64,000 bases of DNA, taken from contig CAWIRC010000004.1 of assembly GCA_963838495.1 (NCBI GenBank), forward strand, positions 186,001 through 250,000. The letters run 5' to 3'. The DNA is from JBEKIK01 sp963838495. Lineage in GTDB: Bacteria; Planctomycetota; Planctomycetia; Pirellulales; Thermoguttaceae. Both the position numbers and the translations under genes were made by a program. The notes beneath the pieces are model-generated. The model was not told the DNA's origin, ran no database searches, and saw nothing but the letters and a program-made list of their open reading frames with translations. Numbering within the stretch: the first letter of the stretch is position 1; the number at the start of each line of letters is the position of its first letter. Below, piece by piece: positions 38,178 through 48,119 of this stretch.

Positions 38178-39334
38178 ATGTTACGATATCTAACCGCCGG
38201 CGAATCACATGGTAAAGCATTGGTGGCTATCGTAGATGGCTTTCCGGCCGGGGTGCAATTAAACACGGATTTAATCAACGCCGAACTCCGCCGCCGCCAA
38301 GGAGGGTATGGACGCGGCGGTCGACAACACCTGGAAAGCGATCATGTCGACGTGCTTAGCGGAATATGGCGGGGCATTACCCTGGGCAGTCCCATCGCAC
38401 TGATGGTGCCCAATAAAGACTACAAAATCGACCGCATGGATGACCTGGATCGCCCTAGGCCAGGACACGGCGATCTGAGCGGTTCGATCAAGTATCTTAG
38501 TTCCATCCGGGCGATCCTGGAGCGGGCAAGCGCCCGGGAGACCACGGCCCGGGTCGCCGTCGGGGCATTGGCCAAACAATTATTGACTCCGTTTGGGATA
38601 ACGGTCTTCGGGTATGTAATCGAAGTAGGACCGATTGTCATCCGCAGCAAGCCGGGCACCCTGGAAGAGCAACGGGCACTGCGCGATAGCAGCGAGTTGT
38701 ATTCGCTCAATCCGGATCAAGACGCCGAAGTCAAGGCCTTGATCGACCAGATGCGCAGCGCAGGCAACACGCTGGGTGGCGTGATCGAAGTCCGAGTTGA
38801 GGGCGTGCCGTTCGGCCTGGGCTCGCACGCGCAATGGGACCTGAAACTCGACGGCCGGCTGAGCCAGGCGATAATGGCCACCCAGGCCATCAAGGGCGTG
38901 GAGATCGGCCTGGGATTCGGCATGGCGCGCGCCCGGGCTCGGAAGTGCACGACCCGATACATTACGATCCCAACCAGGCCGGCACGCCCACCCTGGGATT
39001 CACCCGGCCCACGAACAATGCCGGCGGATTGGAAGCAGGCATGAGCAATTCGCAGCCGATTGTAATCCGGGCGGCGAAAAAGCCCATCAGCACGCTGGGC
39101 CAGCCGCTGGAATCGGTAAATCTCAAAACCTTAAAGCCAGAGGCGGCCTCCTACGAGCGGAGCGATCTTTGCGCCGTTGCCGCAGCCAGTTGCATCCTGG
39201 AAAACGTGGTGGCCTTCGAGATCGCCCGGGCGATGGTCGACAAATTCGGCGGCGACAGCCTGGAAGAAATGCAGGCACGATACAGTCTTTTCCACGAATT
39301 GGCGAGAAAAAAATTATCCGCGAAAAATAAATAA
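38178..39334 (+). pseudogene. aroC: Chorismate synthase, one frameshift
   Basis: Two frames join near 38935 to about 385 residues, the usual length. Signatures are G-E-S-H-G-K-A-L (about 8-15), G-R-G-G-R-Q and the E-S-D-H-V-D-V-L-S-G that follow, R-P-G-H-G-D-L-S-G, R-A-S-A-R-E-T-T-A-R-V-A-V-G-A-L-A-K, then in the second frame T-N-N-A-G-G-L-E-A-G-M-S-N and S-D-L-C-A-V-A-A-A. It makes chorismate from EPSP with reduced FMN, the last step of the shikimate pathway begun by AroB. The shift is in a GC-rich stretch (GCGCGCGCCCGGG) and is probably an error, since the enzyme is essential. The stop directly abuts the inverted repeat at 39333. Confidence 0.93.
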
Positions 39335-39370
39335 AACAACACGGAGACACGGAGAACACGGAGGAGAACG
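39333..39370. repeat. Left inverted repeat of the GxxExxY cassette
   Basis: Made of tandem ACACGGAG units. The first 30 bases are matched, with one exception, by the reverse complement of 39805-39839. It begins within the stop region of aroC. Confidence 0.9.
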
Positions 39371-39413
39371 GAAATATTAATAATTTGCTATCCCTATGCC
39401 AAGGAAGGAAATA

Positions 39414-39794
39414 ATGGGATTGCTAAAACATGAAAATCTGACGGAATCCATTATTGGCGCTGCGATTGAAGTTCATAAAGAACTGGGCCCCGGCTTGATG
39501 GAATCGGCGTATGAAGAATGTTTGTGCCATGAATTAAGCACTCGAAATTTACCTTTTCAACGGCAAGTTCCTTTGCCCGTTTGTTATAAGAAAATCAAAT
39601 TGGATTGCGGTTATCGCATCGATATACTTGTGGGAAATACCGTTGTTCTTGAATTGAAGTCTATCGAAAAGATTTTGCCTATTCATGAGGCCCAACTAAT
39701 TACATATTTAAAATTGAGCAACATGCCGGTTGGATTATTAATCAATTTTAATGTCCCTTTACTAAAAGATGGTATATTGCGTCGAGTAAATTAA
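39414..39794 (+). CDS. GxxExxY family protein (PD-(D/E)XK-like)
   Basis: 126 residues from ATG 39414, behind AAGGAAGGA. The family signature G-L-M-E-S-A-Y (G-x-x-E-x-x-Y) is at residues 27-33, preceded by A-A-I-E-V-H-K-E-L-G-P. The later D-I-L-V-G-N-T-V-V-L-E-L-K-S (about 72-85) is a PD-(D/E)XK nuclease-like core: D, then E-L-K. The end (G-L-L-I-N-F-N-V-P-L-L-K-D-G-I-L-R) is also typical. Family members are patchily distributed, often in several copies per genome. A nuclease role is inferred from the fold only. The gene is framed by long inverted repeats and is AT-richer than aroC. Confidence 0.92.
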   Translation: MGLLKHENLTESIIGAAIEVHKELGPGLMESAYEECLCHELSTRNLPFQRQVPLPVCYKKIKLDCGYRIDILVGNTVVLELKSIEKILPIHEAQLITYLKLSNMPVGLLINFNVPLLKDGILRRVN

Positions 39795-39804
39795 CTTATT
39801 TCAG

Positions 39805-39839
39805 TTTTCTCCGTGTCCTCCGTGTCTCCGTGTTGTTTT
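39805..39839. repeat. Right inverted repeat of the GxxExxY cassette
   Basis: Reverse complement of the left repeat: CTCCGTGT units in tandem, closing with TGTTGTTTT. It ends 20 bases before the next gene. Confidence 0.9.
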
Positions 39840-39858
39840 ATAATGAAGGCGAACAAGG

Positions 39859-41171
39859 ATGTTCCGATTGCACGATAAAACGCGGCGGCGGATTTGCCTG
39901 GCGGGATTCCTCCTGTTCTGCATAGCGCCCGTCCTTGGAGCGGCCGCCTGGTGCGCGATGCGGCATTCGCCCTGGGCGGCTCAAAACGAGGCTACGTGCC
40001 TGGGCCGGCAACTGGGGCTCGAAGTCCGCCTGGGCGGGATGAAAAACCTGCGACCCGGCACGGTGTTGTACGAAGGTTTTGAACTGGCTGATCCTGAAAC
40101 TAATCGATGCCTGTTGCGCTGCCGGCTGCTGGAAGTTCGATGGAAGACAATCGCCGACGAACAAGGCGGATGCAAACCGATGCTCGAAATGCTGGCTTGG
40201 CAGCCGGAGATCGAAACCGCAGGGCTACGGCAGTTGGGCGGCCTTTTGCAGCGGGCCATGCAGGGCCAAACGGGGCGCCCGGCCGTGGACCTCCGCGTTT
40301 CGGCCAGGCGAATTAACCTTGTGCCGGGCCCGATTCACAAACCTTTACCGGCGTGGAGGGAATTTTCGATAATCTGCCCGGCGGCGTGCAGGCCATAGTC
40401 ACGTTTCGCATTCCGGGTATGGACATGGCTGAGCCGGCAAAAATCCGCGTGGTTCGCAACCGCCAAACCAGTCCGCCGTCAACCGGATACGAATTGTCTA
40501 CCGGCGACGGCTGCCTGCCTTGCGAATTGCTTGCCGCCGGTTTGCCCGAGTTGGGCGGACTTGGCTCTCGGTGCCGGTTCCACGGCTCTATCTGGGCGAA
40601 ACAGGATTCCGGATCTCAGGCCGCCGGCAATTGGTCCGGCGAGGCGACCGGACAACTTTTGGGCGTCGATTTGGACCGCCTGGTAAGCGATCATTTTCCA
40701 CACAAATTAAGCGGCACGGCCGACGTGACGATCAAAACCGCCGGATTCAAACACGGCCAGCTGGAAGAAGCCTCGGGGACGATAACTGCCGGGCCGGGCA
40801 TCATCAGCCGCTCGCTCTTGCTCTCGGCAGTCAGGCATTTGCAGCTTACAAGTGGAACCGACCTCGATCTGCTGGGCGACCTGGTGGCTTACGATCGCAT
40901 GGAGATGAACCTGTTCATGGATGCCCGGGGCTTGCAAATTCAAGGTCAATGCTCCTCGGCCAGAGGCGGCCTGTTGCTCGCCGCGTCCGAGTCCCAATTT
41001 AAACCGGCGGCAGCGATGATTCAAACCCTAGTGCCAGAAAGCATGGTCCAAGTGCCCGCAACAGACCAGACCGATTGGCTGGTCGCCCATCTGCCCATGC
41101 CCCAAGCAGTCGCCCCGCAAACCCGCGAGGCAACGGTGCCTTCCGGTCAATTGCGATTGCGGCGAGAATGA
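39859..41171 (+). pseudogene. Large unknown membrane-anchored protein, one frameshift
   Basis: Two frames join near 40340 to about 437 residues. An N-terminal membrane helix (about residues 12-33) precedes a long soluble part. The second frame has beta-rich blocks such as G-V-E-G-I-F-D-N-L-P-G-G-V-Q-A and L-S-G-T-A-D-V-T-I-K-T-A-G-F, and A-S-G-T-I-T-A-G-P-G-I-I-S. The pattern recalls AsmA-like lipid-transfer proteins, but similarity is weak. The gene starts directly after the GxxExxY cassette, so it was probably once next to aroC. No function is assigned. Confidence 0.55.
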
Positions 41172-41220
41172 AATTAATACTATCGAATATAGGTATTCGC
41201 AATTAATTGAACTAGATTTT

Positions 41221-44054
41221 TCATGGCGAAATACTTTGTGCAGCAGTGGTGGTTTCCAGTCGGTAGCGGATGGTGGCGGCTAGGATGAAGATCCAGTTGA
41301 TGAACACCGCCGTGCCCACTTCCCATTGTCCGCCTGCGCCGGAGGCGTAAGAATGCAATCCGCTGCCGAGGAAGAAATTCACGCCGTACCAGGCCATCAG
41401 GATCGCGGTGGCGCCGAGCACGGAACCGACTGCCAGGCCGAAATTGCCGGACCAGCCCGCATATCGGCCGTGCAAGACGACCATGTAGACCAGCAGCGAC
41501 ACCAGGGCCCAGACTTCCTTGGCGTCCCAACCCCAAAACCGCCCCCAGGCCACGTCGGCCCAAAGCGCGCCGAGGATCGTGCCTGCCGCCAAGCAGGAGC
41601 ACGGCCACTTGCGTGGCTTTATAGATAAAACCGGCCAAGACGGCGCAGATTTCCGGCGGCAGTGTGGCACTGGCTTTGCCAGTGTGATAAGTGGAGCTGG
41701 CTATGCCAGAGCGAACGAATCTGCCGGGCGGGGCCGACTCGGCATCGGCCGGCTGATAATCGTCGGCCGGCAACAAGGACGGCGAATCGGCGTCGCGATA
41801 ACGTCCGAAAAGATAATATCCCAAGGAGACATTGCCCAATCCCCAGGCCAATGCCCCGGCCCCGTAGCTGGCCGTGATCGTCAGCACGTGGACAAAGAGC
41901 CAGAAATTATCGCGGAGTATAGGTCGTGGGCGATTCCAGGCCTTTGTGCATTATTTCGGGCGGGGCGAAATAGGCCACCAAGGCCGCTAAAAAACACACA
42001 GCCGCGCCGGCCAGGGCAAATGCCTTGCGATCGAGAACTTGAGCCAGAAATTCCCGCCGGTCTTGGCGGAATCATCGTCGTAGGGGATCGTGAAACAGGC
42101 CCATCGCCAACGCGGGGAAAAGGCGTGGCAAATAATACAGGCCGACAAGCAGCACGCACCAGCCTGCGATCCAAACCATAAGACTGGCGACTGTGGGAAA
42201 CGATTCGCCCAAGTTGGTTTTAGGCAGCAGGTTGAAGTATCCGATTCCGGGTTTGCCGGGAAAAATCACCAGTTTTATAAATAGCCAATAAGTCAATCCG
42301 GCGCGGACAATTAAATTCAGCCACCGGACGGCGGCAACGGGGCAGATTCGACTTGAGCGGCAGAAGTTGCCTTGTTTTTTTGCCGATGTAAAGAAAATTT
42401 CAAGCCCACAGGCAAAGAGGTCAGTCGCCAGGCAAGTTGCCAGCCCGGCCACACGATCGGCAAGAGCGTGAACCAAAGCCCCAGCACGGCCACGCACAGG
42501 GCCACGAAAACGGTGGTTTCGAACATGCCGGTTAAGGGGACCAACCCGGTTATGTACCCGCGCAGGCCGAATCCGAAAAGCGTGATTGCTTGAGCGGCCG
42601 CAAGCACGCCGATTCCAATCCAAAACAGCGGCTTGCGAAAAACTCCCACGGCCACGGCCAAAAAAACAAGTGCAAAAAGGCTTAACAACCAGGACCAGAG
42701 AAACGGATCGAGGGAATTATAAAAAACCTCCAACCCGCCAAAACCTTCGGGCGGATAAGCGGTCGAGGCAAGCAGGTTTTCGTCACGATGCACGACCGGC
42801 AGGCGGCGGCGAAGCGGCTCTACCTCGGCGCCGAGGCGACGCAAGGCCGCGGTGAATTCATTCATGGCCGCCTGGAATTTTTCCGAGCGTTTGGGATCGC
42901 CGCGATCCTTGTACGCTGCGGCCAGGATCGGCAAACGAGCGGCGGACCTCTTGCAGGCCGGCTTGCGGATAAGAATGCAGCAAACTATCGGGAGCGGTAA
43001 GCAGGGCTTGCAGGCCGAGCCATGGCTGGGCGTCGTCGTCGGGCGTGCGGTTTTCCTCAAGCGCGCCGGCATCCAGGGCGGGAACCAGGCGCAGTTGGCC
43101 GCCGTCGTCGTACAAGGCAAGGTGCATCTGGTCGGCCTGATGCATCAAATCGGCGGCCAGGGCGGCCAGGATTTTATCGTCTTTTTTCATCAATTCGCCG
43201 CCCAATTGTTCGGCGGCCTGGTGGAACGACGCCGCGGCCGGCTCGGACTTTTCCAGGGAAAACTCTTCGTCATGAACCTGGGCAATAAGCCGCATAAGCG
43301 ATTCGTTGAGCTTTTCGATCAACGAACTGTTCGGATCGTCCTGTTTAAGAGCGCCGGACTGGCGCAATTCTCCGGCGAGCTTTTTCCAGGCATCGGCGGC
43401 CTTTATCAGCCGGGCTGTGAAACGCCGCGGCATTTCCCGGCCGGATTGGGGATTGTACGTCAGATTGCGATAGCGGTCGTAGGCCTCGATCAGTTCTTTC
43501 ACCCGCTTGTCTACGCCGCGGAGATTGAATTTCGCGCCTTCGTTTTCCGCTCGAACCTGCAACTCCGCCCAGCGCCGGCCGAGTTCGGCGGAGTTTTCCA
43601 CTTGTCTTAGCGACGCATAACGCAAGCGCCGGCCTTGTATGTCGAACAACGGCAGGCCAAGCACCTCCTGGCGCAATTGTTTGTGCTCGGCGACCAGGAA
43701 AGGCGTCTGTTCCCATTTTTCCGGCTCGACCAGCCAGCTAAAAAGCAATTCCTCGGGCGAGAATTTCCGCGGGGCATCGCCGGGAAACAGTTTTTTAGCC
43801 TCGGCGTATTCAGGGGCATCGGCGTCGCCGGGCAAGGCGTCAGCCAGGCACAGCGCGGGATTCGTGCGGCCGCAAATGGCTTCAACAGTGTTTCGGGCGA
43901 ATGTATCGAGGGGCATTATCCGCCCGCCCTCGAAAACCGGCAGGTTACGCCAGGCGGTCCAATCCAGGGCGTCTTTTTCAGCGGAAAAAGAAGGGGAGAT
44001 TGCCGCAACGGATAAAACCAAGGCAAACAGAAGATTTCCTGATAGATGTTTCAT
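41221..44054 (-). pseudogene. CcsA/ResC-type cytochrome c biogenesis protein, frameshifted
   Basis: A locus of about 944 codons split over five frames (shifts near 42940, 42340, 41930 and 41610). The N-terminus has a signal sequence (ending S-F-S-A) and a long periplasmic region rich in helices (residues about 25-375). A membrane block follows (W-S-W-L-L-S-L-F-A-L-V-F-L, F-G-F-G-L-R-G-Y-I-T-G). The C-terminal part has N-F-W-L-F-V-H-V-L-T-I-T-A-S-Y and the tryptophan-rich W-G-R-F-W-G-W-D-A-K-E-V-W-A-L, the WWD haem-binding motif. CcsA passes haem to apocytochrome c outside the membrane. Planctomycetes have such long versions. It could instead be two adjacent genes, split near 42340. Confidence 0.8.
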
Positions 44055-44154
44055 TGACGGCGGATTGATAAAGTTCCCATCTTTCTATGAAAGAGGGTAC
44101 ATTGTATTCACAATATGCAATTCAGCTTAAACTGAACTCCGAATCCTGTCCACT

Positions 44155-45864
44155 TTATTCCGGCAGGGGCTGGTCCTTGGTTTCCGGGGCGAAGGGCAGG
44201 GCGATCAGTCCCACTAGGAATATCGCGCACATGGTCGCGCCGGCGTAGCGCATCGGTTCAGGATAATTTACAAAAACTTTACTGCTCAGCAAGCCTATGG
44301 TCAAAGGGCCGATGGCAGCTACGTATCGGCCGATGTTGTAGCAGAACGAGGTGCCGGTGCTGCGCAGCCGGGTGGGGTACAATTCGGGGAAGTAGATGGC
44401 GTAACCGCCGAAGATCAGGAAAATGCTCCCGCCCATCAGCGGCGTCATCCAAAGCACGTCGATGGCGTTGTTCATATAAAGGAAGGCGATCGCGGTGCTC
44501 ACTCCGGCCATGAGGAACGAAACGACAAAGGCCCAGCGTCGCCCCAGTCCGCCGGTGATATAACTGAAGGCGTACGCCCCGCAAAATCCGCCGATATTGA
44601 ACAAGATCGAAGTCCAACCGGCCCAGGCGCCGGCGAGTCCCTTGAGTTTTTGCTCCCGGTCGAATATTCTCTTGGCATGTTGCGAAATATCCATGCTCGA
44701 TTTTTCGGCGGGCGGAGTTAAAAAGGCCTGTATGCGCTCCCGGCGCCGGTCGGTTTCATTATCCGGCAGGGGGCTATTGTTCTCGATAAAGGTAATGATG
44801 GAATTTTCAGATATTTCATCGCCGTTTTTTCGCAGGGCAAGGATTGCCGCGAAAACTTGTTGAGTATCTTTCGAGCCGGGCTTTTCACCCAGCAGGAATT
44901 TTGGCTGGATTTTATCGAGTGATTCGCCGGTCAGTAATGGAGATGCGATAAGCAGCGAAAGGAACTGACGATCTTTTTCGGCCTCGCCATTTTTACGTTC
45001 TTCATTTTCATAGGTTTTGCGGAACACGGTTTGAGTCAGGTCGACGCTGAAAAAGCCTATTCCCCAGAGCCCGATCACGCCCGTGGAGGCCAGTATCATG
45101 CCGATGATGGTGTTTTTCCGCCAGCGCGGGTTGCCGAAAAGTTCTTTCAAGGAACCGGCCTTTTTTCTTTTTACGCCATCGGCTACCGCTTTTTGCCAGC
45201 TTTCCGGTTCTTTCAGGCTGCGGAACACGGGAATCGCCAAAAAAGCCGGCAACGCCCCGATGGCCAGCGTCCAGCGCCACGACGACCCAAGTGAGATCGC
45301 ACTAATCTTTTCCAGGTGGCTGAAACCCATGCCGATCAGGCCGGCGGTCACGTTGCCCAGATTTGCCATAGCCTGGAGAAAGGCCAGGGCCTGCGGCCTG
45401 ACGTGGCTGGGCATGTATTCGGCCACCAGGGCCACGCCCACGGAAAACTGTCCGCCGATGCCCAGTCCGCACAGGAAACGATATAGAATAAAATCCCAAT
45501 AGTTGCGTGCAAAACCGCTTATGCCGGTGAATATGGAATAGATGAGAATGGTCATGACCATGGTCCGCGCCCGGCCGATCTTATCGCCGAGTATTCCGAA
45601 GATGATTCCGCCGGTGGCCCAACCGATGAGCATAATTGAAGTCACGATTCCGGCGTACAGATCCACTTTGGGATTGTCGGGCAAAAGTCCTGTCACTGCC
45701 CGCAGCCGCGCGACGTTGAAGAGTTGTTGACCCATGGTGTCGAAGACCCAGCCCAGCGTGCAGACGGTCAAGACGAACCATTGATAGCGGCTCAATTCGT
45801 AACACCAGGAGCCGCGCCGCTGGGGACCGTCGGCAATGCCGGAAGAAGACATGGAATCGTTCAT
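44155..45864 (-). CDS. MFS transporter with large cytoplasmic insert
   Basis: 569 residues, 12 membrane helices. The MFS signature is G-D-K-I-G-R-A-R-T between helices 2 and 3, and Y-R-F-L-C-G-L-G-I-G-G-Q-F is helix 4, as in sugar/acid porters. Between helices 7 and 8 a charged insert of about 130 residues (about 280-410) is not usual; it has E-R-K-N-G-E-A-E-K and repeated helices. The gene overlaps the last four bases of the upstream URO-D gene (ATGA), so both belong to one operon. The substrate is unknown. Confidence 0.85.
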   Translation of the reverse strand: MNDSMSSSGIADGPQRRGSWCYELSRYQWFVLTVCTLGWVFDTMGQQLFNVARLRAVTGLLPDNPKVDLYAGIVTSIMLIGWATGGIIFGILGDKIGRARTMVMTILIYSIFTGISGFARNYWDFILYRFLCGLGIGGQFSVGVALVAEYMPSHVRPQALAFLQAMANLGNVTAGLIGMGFSHLEKISAISLGSSWRWTLAIGALPAFLAIPVFRSLKEPESWQKAVADGVKRKKAGSLKELFGNPRWRKNTIIGMILASTGVIGLWGIGFFSVDLTQTVFRKTYENEERKNGEAEKDRQFLSLLIASPLLTGESLDKIQPKFLLGEKPGSKDTQQVFAAILALRKNGDEISENSIITFIENNSPLPDNETDRRRERIQAFLTPPAEKSSMDISQHAKRIFDREQKLKGLAGAWAGWTSILFNIGGFCGAYAFSYITGGLGRRWAFVVSFLMAGVSTAIAFLYMNNAIDVLWMTPLMGGSIFLIFGGYAIYFPELYPTRLRSTGTSFCYNIGRYVAAIGPLTIGLLSSKVFVNYPEPMRYAGATMCAIFLVGLIALPFAPETKDQPLPE

Positions 45865-46913
45865 TGATGAAGCTCTGAGTTTTGGATTGTATCGATAAAC
45901 TCCTGCACATTGGCGGTGGGGGCTTGCGGGGGCATGCCGCCGCCGCAGGAAAGGATCAGCCGCCGCTTGTCGCCGATTGAAGCCAGGGCGTCGATCACGC
46001 TGTGGCGGACGTCCTCCGGCGAGCCTTGGGCCATCACGTCACGAGGCGGGATGTTGCCTAAAAACACCACCGATTCGCCCGCAAGACGGCGAATCTCGCT
46101 TAAACTGTGCTTAAAGGAAAAATTAAATAAGTTTACGCCCATTTCCGCCAGATAACGGGCGGTGATCAGTCCGGCGGCGTCGTTGTGCAGCATCCGCACC
46201 GGGACGTCGAGGCAGGTGAAGATTTTTTTTAAATACGGCAGGGCGAATTCCTGGAAATCCTTCTCGCCCAGGAAACCGATCAAGTCGTCGAGGATGAAGA
46301 TGCCGGCGATCGAGTCGAAACACTCCGCCTGGTACACAAGCCAATCGACTATGAAGTCGGTCACCAACGAGAGTAGTTCGTGGATTTCTTCGGGCTGGAT
46401 TTTTACGCCCAAGAGCAGTTCGGTATGGCCCAGCAGATAGGTGGAGATGTTCATCGGCCCGCGCGACACGGCGAACCGGATACGATGGCCGGACCGTTCG
46501 ATTGCCGCGCGGTTCCGCCGCAAGCGCTTGATGACGAAGGGCAGCAGGCCGTCGCTTGTGCAGTTGGGCTTTACGAGGTTGTGAATATCTTCGTAGCGAT
46601 GCAGAATTTTGCCCACGTTGGGAAATTCATTTTCATACCAGATGCACTTGGCTCCGAAGGCCGAGGGCTCGGTACACATGCCGTATTCCAACCAGAACCC
46701 GGGTAGAAACATGATCCGCTCGAACTGCCGAACGGCTTTCAAATTGGCCTCCAGCCACAGGCGGTCATCGGTAAAATAGTCCATTATGGAAATGCCGGCC
46801 CAGGCAGGGAGCCAGGGGCTGTCGATGATCAGCCCGGCCGGGATGGGATCGAGCAAAACGCCGTCGATAACCTTCAGCAGATCAAGCCATTGGGAATCGG
46901 TCATGGAAAACAA
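45861..46913 (-). CDS. Uroporphyrinogen decarboxylase-family protein
   Basis: 350 residues. It has the URO-D TIM-barrel pattern: N-I-S-T-Y-L-L-G-H-T-E-L-L-L-G, I-L-D-D-L-I-G-F-L-G-E-K-D-F-Q-E-F-A-L-P-Y-L-K-K, R-M-L-H-N-D-A-A-G and F-L-G-N-I-P-P-R-D-V-M. The C-terminal L-S-C-G-G-G-M-P-P and the D-D/H-N-D blocks fit the branch related to corrinoid methyltransferases (MtaA/MtbA) rather than HemE. It could thus demethylate a small substrate imported by the MFS protein that follows with a four-base overlap. That role is inference. The XRE gene lies just upstream on the same strand. Confidence 0.82.
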   Translation of the reverse strand: MFSMTDSQWLDLLKVIDGVLLDPIPAGLIIDSPWLPAWAGISIMDYFTDDRLWLEANLKAVRQFERIMFLPGFWLEYGMCTEPSAFGAKCIWYENEFPNVGKILHRYEDIHNLVKPNCTSDGLLPFVIKRLRRNRAAIERSGHRIRFAVSRGPMNISTYLLGHTELLLGVKIQPEEIHELLSLVTDFIVDWLVYQAECFDSIAGIFILDDLIGFLGEKDFQEFALPYLKKIFTCLDVPVRMLHNDAAGLITARYLAEMGVNLFNFSFKHSLSEIRRLAGESVVFLGNIPPRDVMAQGSPEDVRHSVIDALASIGDKRRLILSCGGGMPPQAPTANVQEFIDTIQNSELHQ

Positions 46914-46928
46914 TAATAACCGATTTAT

Positions 46929-47453
46929 CTATCCATTTCCATGCTGAGACGGGGGCGAGTTCGGCTTTATGGCGATTTTTTCGTAAAGCACGTCGAGAAT
47001 TTCACCGGCGACTTCCGATTGGCTGCTTTCCAGGAGTACGTCCAGTTTTCCGTGCAGTTCGCGTTTTCGGTTCATAAGCCGGACGGCCGTAACCGCCCCT
47101 TCCATGGTAAGGGGTCCGCCCAGACCGACCCGGCTGTTTAGCTCGTCGAAATCGGCTTGGGTCCAGCCGTGGAATAACTCGCGATGATTTTCTAGCACTT
47201 CTTCGACCATGGGATTGGTCAGGCGGTCGAACGAGCGATAGAGCAACTGTGCGGGATCGATGAACAGTTCGTCCACCGATATTCCCAGGCCCTCAGCCAG
47301 GCGATGCAAGGTACGGGCGTGAGATTTTTTGGCGCCTTTTAAGATGCCGCGAATGGTGCGCTTATCCAGACCGGTCTGCCCGGCGACCTGGCTGATCGAC
47401 ATTCCAGCCGCCGCTATTAAACGCTGCAAATTGTCCTTGGCATGGTTCGACAT
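46929..47453 (-). CDS. XRE-family transcriptional regulator
   Basis: 174 residues from ATG 47453, which has GGGAG nine bases upstream. The helix-turn-helix is at about residues 5-60: L-Q-R-L-I-A-A-A-G-M-S-I-S-Q-V-A-G-Q-T-G-L-D-K-R-T-I-R-G-I-L. The rest is helical with no known sensor domain. It is the first gene of a possible operon with URO-D (gap 15 bases) and MFS, and probably controls them. Its own promoter at 47607-47635 overlaps a palindrome, consistent with self-repression. Confidence 0.88.
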   Translation of the reverse strand: MSNHAKDNLQRLIAAAGMSISQVAGQTGLDKRTIRGILKGAKKSHARTLHRLAEGLGISVDELFIDPAQLLYRSFDRLTNPMVEEVLENHRELFHGWTQADFDELNSRVGLGGPLTMEGAVTAVRLMNRKRELHGKLDVLLESSQSEVAGEILDVLYEKIAIKPNSPPSQHGNG

Positions 47454-47606
47454 CGGACGACAACTCCCGGCCAAGGGAACAATCCCATTTTTATCACGGG
47501 CTACAAGGCGATGAGCCCATTTCCGCCGACCATGCCAACCGCATGGCGCCCGGAAAATTGGGGCAATCACCAAGTTATTCCCCAAGACGCGGAAAGACTA
47601 TACTAG

Positions 47607-47635
47607 TGTATACCTGATTATCCACGTTTCGTCAA
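47607..47635 (-). promoter_or_regulatory. Sigma-70 promoter with palindrome at -10, for XRE/URO-D/MFS
   Basis: On the minus strand TTGACG (47635-47630) and TATACA (47612-47607) are 17 bases apart. The -10 lies inside TATAC-TAGT-GTATA (47599-47612), a good site for a dimeric repressor such as the XRE protein. The 5' leader would be about 145 bases. Confidence 0.7.
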
Positions 47636-47639
47636 TGCG

Positions 47640-48119
47640 GCCTATGAAACAAAATTGGCGCCGGCTCCTGATATTTCCACAAAATATGTGCAAATAGGGG
47701 GTAAAAATTGTGAAAATGTTGGATATCATCAGGATTTTGTTTCACGGTGGGGGTGAGTATAGTAAATGAGGGGTAGATCATTATATTCCTTTAAAAAAGC
47801 CGTAATGAGAAAAACTGGAAGCGAATGATCCATTTTATTCGCAAAAAAGACATGAACAGCGGGCAAAATACCGCCAAATACCCATCATAGCAGTCCGCTA
47901 AAGGCCCGTCAGGTTTCGGCCTGCAACGGTTTTATTCGAGGAAAAATACCTGATGCCTCAAGCAGCACCCCCCTTTGAATGCCATCGACGAGGCAATCAC
48001 AATTTACGTCCCAACGTATAAGATATACTCTTTGTTTTTGCATTTGGATGTTTTTTTCCAGTACAATATGGCCCCTGGAAATGGGAGCGTTGGATTTTTA
48101 CAATGAATTTCTGGAGAAA
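47640..48119. other. Intergenic region upstream of panB
   Basis: Contains an inverted repeat GTGAAA...TTTCAC (47710-47745), which could be an operator or RNA hairpin, and no gene. The panB frame is open back to 47979, but translation probably starts at 48120. Confidence 0.5.
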
